Shown in pieces: positions 7,576 through 15,701 of a stretch of 64,000 bases of DNA (position 1 is the stretch's first letter; each line of letters begins with the position of its first letter). Under the pieces are notes generated by a model that saw only the letters and a list, made by a program, of their open reading frames with translations, was not told where the DNA came from and ran no database searches. Source of the stretch: Tateyamaria sp. Alg231-49 (GTDB lineage Bacteria; Pseudomonadota; Alphaproteobacteria; Rhodobacterales; Rhodobacteraceae). Both the position numbers and the translations under genes were made by a program. The stretch is taken from NCBI RefSeq assembly GCF_900143535.1, contig NZ_FRFA01000017.1:1-64000 (forward strand), read 5' to 3'.

Positions 7576-8958
7576 TCAAGAAAGGCTTAGGGTGGTCTGA
7601 CCAGAAATCCGCCCTAATACCAATGCGCTGAGAAGGCCGTTGCCGGACAAATACCCACTGTCGCTGCTTCCAGACACACCGCAGGCTGCACCCCCACCAG
7701 CGAACAACGTGTTAAAAAGCGAACCGTCAGTTCTCAGAACTTGCCCGAATTGGTTCACGCGCAATCCACCTTGCGTATGAAACAGCGCGCCCGTAACCCG
7801 CACGCCATAAAAGGGCTGGGCAAGCGGCGTTTCTTTGAAGCTCCGACCGAACGCGTCAAGCGCTCCAAGCGGAAGGCTCGACAGCGTTTCGCATAACTCC
7901 CTCGCGGGTAAGCCCAAAATATCTGCTAAACCTTCAATACTCTCACTTTTTTTTACGGCACCTACGGCCTCGGCGCGCTTAAAGTCTTCGAATTGCCGCG
8001 CGATCGCGGCGATACGGTCATCAAATATTGCGAAGGCTTCGCCACCGGGCTGGGCTAGCACTGCGCGGGCGGCTTCGGAATATCCCTGGGCTTCATTCCA
8101 AAAACGGTGCCCATCTCGGTTAACTTGAAATCCGCCCTCAGTGATGACCGCCCAAGTGATCAAAATCCCATGCGGATGGGCCACATTTCCGTGCCCTTGA
8201 TACGCGCCTAGATGCTCCGTCTGTGCCCCAATAAGTTCGGCCCAAAGAACGGCCTCTCCACGATTGCCATCATGCCCAAACCAAAGGGCATCTTCGATCT
8301 CTGGCATGTGTTGCGCCACCAGATCGCGATTACCGCCGAAGCCATTGCACGCAAGGATGAGCCGCCCGCAACCGATAGTCTCGACCCCACCATCGGGGCG
8401 TGTGACGCGAACACCAGTGATTTCGCGGTTGTCATAAAACAACGCCTGCGCGCGCCTCTCGCAGATGATATATATCTCAAGCACTTCACAACGCGTGCGT
8501 AAGGCGTCGATGAGTTCCGCGCCTGAGCGTGTGGGAAGCCCGTGCATACGGCGGCGCGAATGACCCGGATAATCGAAATCGGACACAACCGAAAACGGTA
8601 GGCCGTGTGTGTCAGTCAGCCAATCAATAACCTCGGCAGCATGGCCTGCCATCAGATCGACCAACCTTTGATCGTTCTCACCCTTTGCTTTGGCCTGAAT
8701 GTCCTGCGCGAATAAGCCCGCGCTATCCTCGATACCCGCAGCACATTGGACATTGGTGCCTGCTGCCGGGATCAATCCGGCCGACAACGCAGTTGATCCG
8801 CTTGGCACCGCATCGGCTTCGATTAACAGAACCTGCTGGCCTGCTTCATGAGCCGACAAAGCCGCGACCATGCCGCAGGCTCCCGCGCCGATAATCAGGG
8901 TTTCGCAGGTGATGTCATAACTGTCTGGCGGGGGCAGAACCTCAGTCTTTTGTGCCAT
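7576..8958 (-). CDS. FAD-dependent oxidoreductase, fumarate reductase/3-ketosteroid dehydrogenase type
   Basis: A flavoprotein of about 460 residues. The N-terminal Rossmann segment is TLIIGAGACGMVAALSAHEAG, with the acidic end LLIEAD. Family marks include GSTALSAG, ACNGFGGNRDL, VNRDGHRFWNEAQG and the C-terminal LFAGGGAACGV...SGYLSGNGLLSALVLGR FAD segment. This class (fumarate reductase, tricarballylate dehydrogenase, 3-ketosteroid dehydrogenase) adds or removes hydrogen across a C-C bond next to a carbonyl or carboxylate. The start is the ATG at 8958, overlapping the stop of the preceding lyase gene by 17 bases. A start four codons earlier is also in frame. It is last in the six-gene operon. 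Its role may be to saturate or desaturate a dicarboxylate intermediate; this is inference. Confidence 0.82.
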   Translation of the reverse strand: MAQKTEVLPPPDSYDITCETLIIGAGACGMVAALSAHEAGQQVLLIEADAVPSGSTALSAGLIPAAGTNVQCAAGIEDSAGLFAQDIQAKAKGENDQRLVDLMAGHAAEVIDWLTDTHGLPFSVVSDFDYPGHSRRRMHGLPTRSGAELIDALRTRCEVLEIYIICERRAQALFYDNREITGVRVTRPDGGVETIGCGRLILACNGFGGNRDLVAQHMPEIEDALWFGHDGNRGEAVLWAELIGAQTEHLGAYQGHGNVAHPHGILITWAVITEGGFQVNRDGHRFWNEAQGYSEAARAVLAQPGGEAFAIFDDRIAAIARQFEDFKRAEAVGAVKKSESIEGLADILGLPARELCETLSSLPLGALDAFGRSFKETPLAQPFYGVRVTGALFHTQGGLRVNQFGQVLRTDGSLFNTLFAGGGAACGVSGSSDSGYLSGNGLLSALVLGRISGQTTLSLS

Positions 8959-9805
8959 ATCGCACCCCAAGTTCGAGCTGCTCTTTCGTACCGATCACAT
9001 CGTTCAATCCGCCAAAATCAAACATGCGGTCGGCAAATTGTTTGTTGGAGCCATTTGCATGCAGGCTTTGATAATAGTCCCGCGCCGTGCGCGCCAAAGC
9101 CCGAACAATTCCACCCGGGAAAATCACGATTGAGAAGCCTCGCTGTTCAAGATCGCCTGCTCCCGTGATCGGTGTCGAGCCACCTTCGACCATATTGGCC
9201 AAGAGCGGAATGCGGTCCGCGAATTGAGCGCCGATTGCTACCAGCTGCTCGCGCGTCTGTGGCGCCTCGACGAAAAGGATGTCTGCTCCAGCTTCGACAT
9301 AAGCCTCAGCGCGATCCAAAGCGGCCGAGAAGCCTTCAACGGCGATGGCATCCGTGCGGGCGACGATCAGCGTCTCATCGCTGGCGCGGGCATCGGCCAT
9401 AGCAGCGATCTTCCCGGCCATCTCTGTGGTGGAGATCAGAGACTTGTCGGCAAGGTGGCCGCAGCGTTTGGGATAAGTTTGATCCTCTAATTGCAACGCA
9501 GATGCACCCGCACGCTCATAAACACGCATGGTCCGTTGCGCATTCAACGCGTTGCCAAAACCGGTGTCCGCATCAATGATTACAGGCAAAGGCGTTCGGT
9601 CCGCGATCAGCGCCATGGTGTCCGCCATCTCACTGGCAGTGCTGAGCCCAATGTCGGGTCGTCCAAGGCGGGTATAGGCAACTGCAGCGCCACTAAGATA
9701 CAAAGCCTCAAACCCTGCATCGGTCGCCAGGGCTGCGGTCAGGCCATCGTAGACCCCCGGTGCCACGAGTATTTCGTTCTTTTGAAGCCGCCCTTTCAGG
9801 CTCAT
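8942..9805 (-). CDS. Isocitrate lyase/PEP mutase-family C-C lyase (PrpB or dimethylmalate-lyase type)
   Basis: A 287-residue TIM-barrel enzyme that resembles 2-methylisocitrate lyase along its length. Family residues are present: YLSGAAVA, DADTGFG (Asp78 and Asp80, metal site), QLEDQ, the lyase signature KRCGH (catalytic Cys115) and ARTDA. The active-site Cys marks it as a lyase rather than a PEP mutase. Related enzymes cleave 2-methylisocitrate, oxaloacetate or 2,3-dimethylmalate, releasing pyruvate (or succinate) and a short acid. I chose the ATG at 9805: GGAGGG lies 6 bases upstream and the start overlaps the preceding stop as ATGA. With the LeuCD-like pair in the same island, a substituted malate is the likeliest substrate. 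Confidence 0.85.
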   Translation of the reverse strand: MSLKGRLQKNEILVAPGVYDGLTAALATDAGFEALYLSGAAVAYTRLGRPDIGLSTASEMADTMALIADRTPLPVIIDADTGFGNALNAQRTMRVYERAGASALQLEDQTYPKRCGHLADKSLISTTEMAGKIAAMADARASDETLIVARTDAIAVEGFSAALDRAEAYVEAGADILFVEAPQTREQLVAIGAQFADRIPLLANMVEGGSTPITGAGDLEQRGFSIVIFPGGIVRALARTARDYYQSLHANGSNKQFADRMFDFGGLNDVIGTKEQLELGVRYGTKD

Positions 9806-10422
9806 GTCGAACCCTCCAGCCATTTTTGCGCATCGGCACAGATCATCTGATGCGTGACCGTTCCCAGAGACAGAAGCGTGGCATCATGTACATCTTGCTT
9901 GAAGGCCGCGCACCCATCGCTCAGCATAACAGTCTCAATGTTGCGCAGATGTGCGTCGCGCAGGGTTGAAGCCACACCACCGTTGGTAACGATCCCACCG
10001 ACGATAAGGTGATCTATTCCAACCGCGCGCATGATATATTCCAACCGTGTTTGATAGAAGGCGGAATAGGCGACCTTCTCGATCACGAAATCTGCTGGAT
10101 GCAGGGTGTCTACAACCGTGTGGCCGAACGATCCCGGGGCGAAATCCCCTTTGCCAAGGAACGGACGAAGCTCTTTAAGGTGCGGTGCGATCAATGGCGT
10201 CCCGTCGCGGTCCGGCACCAACGTGAATTGAGCTGAGAAGTATCGCCCCCCCTTCGCGTGAAGTGCTGCAACAAGCGGGGCCACGCGACTGGGCAAAGCC
10301 GCAATCGACGCCGCTGATCGGCCCGCGCGTCCGTAGGCCCCTTCGGGATGGATAAAGTCGTTTTGCAAATCAATGGTCAACAACGCTGTGCGGGATAGGT
10401 CCCATGTCTTTGGATCGCTCAT
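9802..10422 (-). CDS. Isochorismatase-fold hydrolase with Gly at the catalytic Cys position
   Basis: A 206-residue protein of the isochorismatase/cysteine-hydrolase superfamily. The usual triad is Asp-Lys-Cys. Asp18 (TIDLQNDF) and Lys116 (EKVAYSAF) are present, but the motif that normally reads TNxCV is T-N-G-G-V, so residue 149 is Gly. Amidases of this fold (nicotinamidase, N-carbamoylsarcosine amidase, maleamate amidase) need that Cys. True isochorismatases such as EntB carry Gly there and hydrolyse a vinyl ether. The protein is therefore either a non-amidase hydrolase or uses another nucleophile. It overlaps hyuA and the lyase gene as ATGA on both sides, so it belongs to the pathway. Confidence 0.83.
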   Translation of the reverse strand: MSDPKTWDLSRTALLTIDLQNDFIHPEGAYGRAGRSAASIAALPSRVAPLVAALHAKGGRYFSAQFTLVPDRDGTPLIAPHLKELRPFLGKGDFAPGSFGHTVVDTLHPADFVIEKVAYSAFYQTRLEYIMRAVGIDHLIVGGIVTNGGVASTLRDAHLRNIETVMLSDGCAAFKQDVHDATLLSLGTVTHQMICADAQKWLEGST

Positions 10423-12482
10423 GACGTGGCCTTCTGAGGTTCAATGATAGTGTTGCCAAATGCGTCTATGCGACCTTGCAAATCAGGTTCGATCAGCACT
10501 GTGGTATCGGGTTGCGTTAGAATTGCAGGGCCTTTGATTACGGCGCCGACAGGTAAGGACAGCCGGTCATAGATGGCCGTGTCGTGCCACTGGTTGCCGA
10601 AATGGACGGGTCGCGTCGAAGTGGGTGTAACATCGCCTCGCGACGTCGGAGCCAAGGTCGCCAAGTCGAACTTGGGGCGTTTGCCGGTCACGGCGCTGCG
10701 CAGGTTCAGAATGCGTCGCACGCCGCCGTTTAACAGCCGCCCAAAGGTTGCCTGATAGGCCGTATCAAACGCCCGTTCGATCTGCGCTTTTGTAGGTGAC
10801 GTGACGGTGCCGCCTGTTACCGTGACATCAATAGGAACCGAGACCGTATGGGTTTGGCCGATATAGGCCATGTCCAACTCAAAGCTCAAAACACGACTGT
10901 CGAACTTCGTTCGCGAGGTTTCAAGCAAGGCCATACCCTGATCGACATGCGACTGCATAAACTCTGCAAGCGCACCCTCGTCCAACGTGCCGACTAGCGT
11001 ATTAATGGTCTGCACAAAGTCCTGCCGCATATCCGCAATCACGCAGCCCATAGCCGAGGTAACGCCAGGGTAGCGTGGCACAATCGCGCGAGAAATGCCT
11101 GTTTCCGCGAGCATGGCTCCGGCATGCAGCGCCCCCCCGCCCCCAAAGGGCATGAAGGCAAACCGTTTCGGATCAAACCCGCGCTCGATCCCGACAAGTC
11201 GGATCGCCCCTGCCATGCGGCTGTTTGCAACCGTCAAAATTGCCTCTGCAGCCTCCAATGTCGTCAGTTCCAAGAGTTTTCCGACGTGTTTATCAATTGC
11301 TTTCGATGCCGCTTCGACATCAAGGCGTTCCAGCTTGCCCCCGATAGGATTGTCCGGATCAATGCGGCCCAACACGACATTGGCGTCAGTCACAGTCGGG
11401 CGGTCATTACCAAGCCCATAGGCGACCGGGCCGGGGTTTGAGCCCGCACTTTCCGGCCCAATGTTCAGCAAACCGCCCTTGTCGACCCACGCAATAGAGC
11501 CTCCACCCGCGCCAATTGTTGTGATCTCGATCATCGGCGTGCGAACAACCATGCCGAAATCGATCGAGGTTTGGGGCGACAGAATTGATTGGCCATCATG
11601 GATCAGAGAGACGTCAAAGCTTGTCCCGCCCATGTCCCCTGTGATGACGTTGTCAAATCCTGCCGACCCGGCAATGTATCCAGCCGCAATCACGCCCGCC
11701 GCTGGTCCAGACAAAGCGGTGCGCACTGGCAGCTGGCAAGCCGTGTCAACCGCCATCACGCCACCATTGGACTGGACGATCATAAATTCGCCGTCAAACC
11801 CACCGTCGCGCAGCGCCGATTCCAACCGGCCCAGATACCCTGATATTTCCGGCTGCAAATAGGCATTCAAGGCGGTCGTCGAAAACCGCTCAAACTCGCG
11901 AATTTCGGGCAAGATTTCGTGGCTTGCCGAGACGTGCGCGTTTGGCCAAACTTCCCGCACCACAGAAACGGCTGCCGCTTCGTTCGCAGGATTGGCATAG
12001 GCGTTGGCAAACAAGATGGCCACCGCCTCGCAACCATCGTCTTGCAACCGTTTGGCCGCAGCACGCACGGCATCCAGGTCAACCTGCGTGCGGATGGAGC
12101 CGTCTGCCAATGTACGCTCTGGCACCTCAAGTCGATTGCGCCGGTCGACAACGGGATCAAAATCTCCGCGCAGACCCCAAGTCCGAGGCCTATCACGCCG
12201 CCGCATTTCAAGCACATCGCGCAAGCCTTCGGTGCAGATAACCCCCGTTTTCGCGCCCTTGCGTTCTAACAATGCGTTTGTGCCAGCCGTCGTGCCATGC
12301 ACAACGACCGAGACTTCCGAAAAATCGTCCACCTCGCGGCCGATCCCGTCGAGAAAACCACCCGACTGATCTGGCCGCGTCGTCGGCACCTTGGCCACTG
12401 TCGCCGTGCCGTCCGTTTCGTTCAAAACAAAAACATCCGTGAATGTGCCGCCCACATCAACACCGATCATACGTTTGCTCAT
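10419..12482 (-). CDS. hyuA: Hydantoinase/oxoprolinase subunit A (ATP-dependent)
   Basis: A 687-residue ASKHA-fold ATPase subunit. The phosphate-binding motif GVDVGGTFTDVFV is at residues 6-18, and HGTTAGTNALLERKGA and GDMGGTSFDVS complete the nucleotide site. HyuA/HyuB-type enzymes (N-methylhydantoinase, 5-oxoprolinase, caprolactamase) couple ATP hydrolysis to opening of a cyclic amide, by phosphorylating the carbonyl. The start is the ATG at 12482, in an ATGA overlap with hyuB; an in-frame ATG six codons earlier lies inside hyuB. Family membership is clear but the ring substrate is not: hydantoin, lactam and imide are all possible. Acetone carboxylase subunits are related too, but this gene has no third-subunit partner here. 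Confidence 0.9.
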   Translation of the reverse strand: MSKRMIGVDVGGTFTDVFVLNETDGTATVAKVPTTRPDQSGGFLDGIGREVDDFSEVSVVVHGTTAGTNALLERKGAKTGVICTEGLRDVLEMRRRDRPRTWGLRGDFDPVVDRRNRLEVPERTLADGSIRTQVDLDAVRAAAKRLQDDGCEAVAILFANAYANPANEAAAVSVVREVWPNAHVSASHEILPEIREFERFSTTALNAYLQPEISGYLGRLESALRDGGFDGEFMIVQSNGGVMAVDTACQLPVRTALSGPAAGVIAAGYIAGSAGFDNVITGDMGGTSFDVSLIHDGQSILSPQTSIDFGMVVRTPMIEITTIGAGGGSIAWVDKGGLLNIGPESAGSNPGPVAYGLGNDRPTVTDANVVLGRIDPDNPIGGKLERLDVEAASKAIDKHVGKLLELTTLEAAEAILTVANSRMAGAIRLVGIERGFDPKRFAFMPFGGGGALHAGAMLAETGISRAIVPRYPGVTSAMGCVIADMRQDFVQTINTLVGTLDEGALAEFMQSHVDQGMALLETSRTKFDSRVLSFELDMAYIGQTHTVSVPIDVTVTGGTVTSPTKAQIERAFDTAYQATFGRLLNGGVRRILNLRSAVTGKRPKFDLATLAPTSRGDVTPTSTRPVHFGNQWHDTAIYDRLSLPVGAVIKGPAILTQPDTTVLIEPDLQGRIDAFGNTIIEPQKATS

Positions 12483-14173
12483 AATGCCACCTCGCGCCAT
12501 GCAGTGCCGTAGGTTTGATCCGCAGCCTCTGAACTCACCAATCCCCGCGCGACGTCCCGCGCAATGTCAGCAGCTGCGCGGGCTCCAACCGGGCCATACC
12601 CGCCACCGCCGGGTGTTTCCAAGCGCACCGCCTGGCCTTGTCGTAGCTTTATCCCGCGCATCTTTGAAACGAGCGGCGGGTTTTCCCAACCCGCGTATTG
12701 TTCATAGGAAAAGACGTTCATAGCACCATCCCCCCCCTCCGCGATGCCTTTCGGGGCGAACCGCCCCCGTTCCCCGAACAGGAAAGCTTCCGCGCCGTTT
12801 TCCTCCAAAACCTCAATCTCATAGATTGCACCGACACCGCCCCGATGTGCGCCATGCCCACCACTGTCAGGCCGCAACCCCCAAGTGCGGAACATCACAG
12901 GATAGGCCGCCTCAAGTATCTCCATTGGTGGGATTGTCGCCGTAGAAATCGGCGCATTGCCGTGGTTCAGGCCGTCACTCTCGACCGATCCACCATGCCC
13001 GCCACCATAGAAACTAAACATCACCCAAGGCTGACCGTTCGCACGTTTGCCTGCGATAGAAAGCGCGTTGATCGTGCCGTAAGCATTGGCCACAACACGG
13101 GTCGGCGCTGCTTTGGCAAAGGCCGAAAACACCACATCAATCATGCGTAAAATCGTTTCGGTATACCCGCCAGTTGGCGCCGGAAATTCCGCCGAGAGCA
13201 ACGAACCTTCGGGCACAATTACGTCAATCGGGCGCATGACGCCTGCGTTCGCGGGCAAGGTCGGGAAAATGTGTTTGACTGCCACATAAGCCGTCGCAAC
13301 CGTTGTCGGCAACGCGATATTCACGGGGCCTGCACATTGCGGGGCCGAGCCGGTGAAATCGAGCGTCATCTGATCGTCTTTGATCTCCAAGGCGACTTTG
13401 ATCGACAGCGGTTCATCCACGATCCCGTCATTGTCGAGAAAATCCTCGGCCTCCCACCGACCATCTGGCAGGTCTTGCAACTCTGATCGCATCAACGCCT
13501 CGGCTCTGTGACCAAGCGCATCAAGCGCAGATGCGACGGTCTGGCCTCCGTATTCATCCAGCAATTCGTCCATCCGTTTGATCCCCAGATCTAGCGCTCC
13601 AAGCTGGCCATTCAGATCGCCCATCGCCGATTGCGGCAGACGCGTGTTCCGCAGCAGAATATCAATGATGTCCTGATTGATTTCACCGGCCCGCGCCAGT
13701 TTGACGGGGGGCAGCACAAACGCCTCTTGAAAAACATCTGTAGCGGCGGGGTTGTAGTTGCCCGGCACCGCGCCGCCCACATCGTGCCAGTGCCCGACCG
13801 AAGCCAGGTAGCAAAACAGTTTTCCATCGCGGTAATAGGGTCGAACCAACCTCATGTCGCTAAGATGCGTTCCCCCGATATGCGCGTCGTTGAAAATGTA
13901 GATATCCCCATCGGCCAGATCGCCATCCTTCGCCGCCTTCCCAATGACGGCTTGAACGGCAAAAGACATAACGCCCACAAAAATCGGCAGACCAGATTTG
14001 CCCTGAACCAGCGTGTCGCCGGATGTTGCGTGATAGAGCCCATGGCTCGCGTCATGCGCTTCTGCGATGATTGGATTGAAGGCCGCGCGAAACAGTGTCG
14101 CGTCCATCTCATCAGCAATTTGCTCCATCCGCCCAGCGAGAACGGACAAGGTTATCGGATCAATATCCGTCAT
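12479..14173 (-). CDS. hyuB: Hydantoinase/oxoprolinase subunit B
   Basis: A 564-residue partner of HyuA. Family marks include DPITLSVLAGRMEQIADEM at the N-terminus, DGDIYIFNDAHIGGTHLSDM, SAPQCAGPVNI and the Gly-rich C-terminal TPGGGGYGP. This subunit completes ring opening after HyuA activates the carbonyl. It is joined by ATGA overlaps to the 4-OT fusion gene upstream and hyuA downstream, so the subunits should be made in step. Gene order (B before A) is common for catabolic hyu clusters. The substrate cannot be told from sequence. Confidence 0.9.
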   Translation of the reverse strand: MTDIDPITLSVLAGRMEQIADEMDATLFRAAFNPIIAEAHDASHGLYHATSGDTLVQGKSGLPIFVGVMSFAVQAVIGKAAKDGDLADGDIYIFNDAHIGGTHLSDMRLVRPYYRDGKLFCYLASVGHWHDVGGAVPGNYNPAATDVFQEAFVLPPVKLARAGEINQDIIDILLRNTRLPQSAMGDLNGQLGALDLGIKRMDELLDEYGGQTVASALDALGHRAEALMRSELQDLPDGRWEAEDFLDNDGIVDEPLSIKVALEIKDDQMTLDFTGSAPQCAGPVNIALPTTVATAYVAVKHIFPTLPANAGVMRPIDVIVPEGSLLSAEFPAPTGGYTETILRMIDVVFSAFAKAAPTRVVANAYGTINALSIAGKRANGQPWVMFSFYGGGHGGSVESDGLNHGNAPISTATIPPMEILEAAYPVMFRTWGLRPDSGGHGAHRGGVGAIYEIEVLEENGAEAFLFGERGRFAPKGIAEGGDGAMNVFSYEQYAGWENPPLVSKMRGIKLRQGQAVRLETPGGGGYGPVGARAAADIARDVARGLVSSEAADQTYGTAWREVAL

Positions 14174-14736
14174 GCGTTGGCCCTTGTTTCAGCGATGTCA
14201 TTCCAGACATCTTGTTTGGTGAGTGTTTGACCCACGACTTCAAAACGATCAATGAACCTGATGCCATCAAAAGTGGTTCCATTTGGCCATTCGCCCGAAA
14301 GCGTGCCGTGACAATAGACGATGGCCGCACAACCCGCACTTTGCATGGTGTCGAAGCCATCATAGGTTTTGGTGACAAATTTATATCGGGGCGCCGCCCA
14401 GTCGATCAGCTGCTGCAACTGATGCATAGGCCCCGTGCCCGGGAATTTCATAACAAACCCGTTGGCAAGGAAGCCTTGCGCAAGATCGATGTCTCGCGCC
14501 TCCATCGCTGAAAGGAAAGACCGCACCAAAACCGCCGGATCAGGCTTGGCGGGTGCGGATGTGCGTGTTGTTCGGCCACGGTAGTAATTCTCGGACGGCA
14601 TGTCATGGATCATCACCGTCACCAATTCTGGTGTGGCAGGAACAACAAGGCGCACGGCATCTGTGAGCGCCTCGCCCAAGCGCCGCTTTGCGTCTTCATC
14701 ATAGCCCTCCAAGACGTGCATCTCAACAATCGGCAT
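14170..14736 (-). CDS. 4-oxalocrotonate tautomerase-like domain fused to an NTF2/SnoaL-like domain
   Basis: A 188-residue two-domain protein. Residues 1-60 are a 4-OT-type tautomerase: the start Met is followed by Pro (MPIVEMHVLEG), so the processed N-terminal Pro can act as catalytic base, and DEDAKRRLGEALTDAVR and ITVTI-like VTVMIHDMP follow the family pattern. Residues about 70-185 look like an NTF2/SnoaL fold (SFLSAMEARDIDLAQGFLANGFVMKFPG, and GIRFIDRFEVVGQTLTKQDVW). The ATG at 14736 is chosen because GGGAGGG lies 6 bases upstream and because Pro must be residue 2. It is the first gene of the six-gene operon. It may isomerise an enol intermediate, but the reaction is unknown. Confidence 0.78.
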   Translation of the reverse strand: MPIVEMHVLEGYDEDAKRRLGEALTDAVRLVVPATPELVTVMIHDMPSENYYRGRTTRTSAPAKPDPAVLVRSFLSAMEARDIDLAQGFLANGFVMKFPGTGPMHQLQQLIDWAAPRYKFVTKTYDGFDTMQSAGCAAIVYCHGTLSGEWPNGTTFDGIRFIDRFEVVGQTLTKQDVWNDIAETRANA

Positions 14737-14768
14737 GTGACCCTCCCAAACGCATTTGTCTGCTTCAT

Positions 14769-14785
14769 AATACAACTTGTGTATT
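14769..14785. promoter_or_regulatory. Candidate operator of the divergent island promoter
   Basis: AATACAACTTGTGTATT is an inverted repeat (AATACA / TGTATT, 5-base centre) in the gap between the 4-OT fusion gene and the divergent HutC-type regulator. AT-rich palindromes of this type are bound by HutC-subfamily GntR proteins. One site here could control both arms of the island. Binding is inferred. Confidence 0.5.
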
Positions 14786-14882
14786 TTCGTTAAGTCAACT
14801 TTTTCCTTGCAAAACGACGGCCGGTTGGTTTTCTTTATATCAGCGGCACCGTTCAGGTGACGTTTGGGAAGGACATTCAGCG

Positions 14883-15701
14883 TTGGAAGTCACCGGTTCA
14901 ACCACTTTGCCAGAGGGCGCAAAAGCACGCCGCGTGTACCTGTCTCTGCACGATCAGATCTCAGACGGAAGGTTGTGCGATGGAGAAACTTTGCCCGGGG
15001 AACAAAGGTTGGCTGAGACCTACTCTGTATCACGCGTCACCGTGCGCCGGGCCTTGGACGCGTTGAATGAAGCTGGTCTTATCGAGAAGCGTGTTGGCAG
15101 TGGAACGACAGTGCGCAGCAAGTCTTTGGCCGAAAAACGTGCGGCAATGAACTTCAACACGTTGATGCCGCAACTGGTTGAGATGGGACAATCGACGACG
15201 GCACGGCTCTTGTCGTTCTCCTACAGCCTACCGCCGGACTACGTGGCACATGCGATGGGGCTGGACCCTTCAGACAAAGCGCAAATAGCGACCCGTGTGC
15301 GATTGGCCGACGGGGTTCCGTTCTCACACCTCACGACCTATGTGCCGACGCGCATCGCGCAGAACTATTCGGAAAATGACCTGGCAACGACGCCGCTCTT
15401 CAAGCTTTTGGAACGCAGCGGGGTGCAAATCGACGCCGCGCACCAATCAGTGTCAGCCAGCCTCGCCGGACCGGAAGTGGCTGAAGCTTTGAGCATCGCC
15501 GAGGGGTCCGCTCTACTGTCTCTAAAGCGTGTGGTGCGCGATGTGGATGGTAACGGCGTTGAATACCTGTCCGGGCTATATCGCCCTGATATGTTCAGCT
15601 TAGAGATGCCACTTGCCCGCGTTGGGGATGGTGTTGGGCGCCACTGGGAACCCGCCATCGGGCAGACCGATCAAGACCTGCAAGAGCAATCCCGCTCATG
15701 A
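14883..15701 (+). CDS. GntR-family transcriptional regulator, HutC type (UTRA domain)
   Basis: A regulator of about 272 residues. The N-terminal winged helix-turn-helix (VYLSLHDQISDGRL, PGEQRLAETYSVSRVTVRRALDALNEAGLIEKR) is followed by a UTRA ligand-binding domain (FSHLTTYVPTRIA, LKRVVRDVDGNGVEYLSGLYRPDMF). I chose the TTG at 14883: GGAAGGA lies about 9 bases upstream, and the frame upstream of it runs through the promoter region. The stop overlaps the LeuC-like start (ATGA), so regulator and hydratase are co-translated. It probably represses both divergent operons until the substrate or an intermediate binds. Confidence 0.85.
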   Translation: MEVTGSTTLPEGAKARRVYLSLHDQISDGRLCDGETLPGEQRLAETYSVSRVTVRRALDALNEAGLIEKRVGSGTTVRSKSLAEKRAAMNFNTLMPQLVEMGQSTTARLLSFSYSLPPDYVAHAMGLDPSDKAQIATRVRLADGVPFSHLTTYVPTRIAQNYSENDLATTPLFKLLERSGVQIDAAHQSVSASLAGPEVAEALSIAEGSALLSLKRVVRDVDGNGVEYLSGLYRPDMFSLEMPLARVGDGVGRHWEPAIGQTDQDLQEQSRS

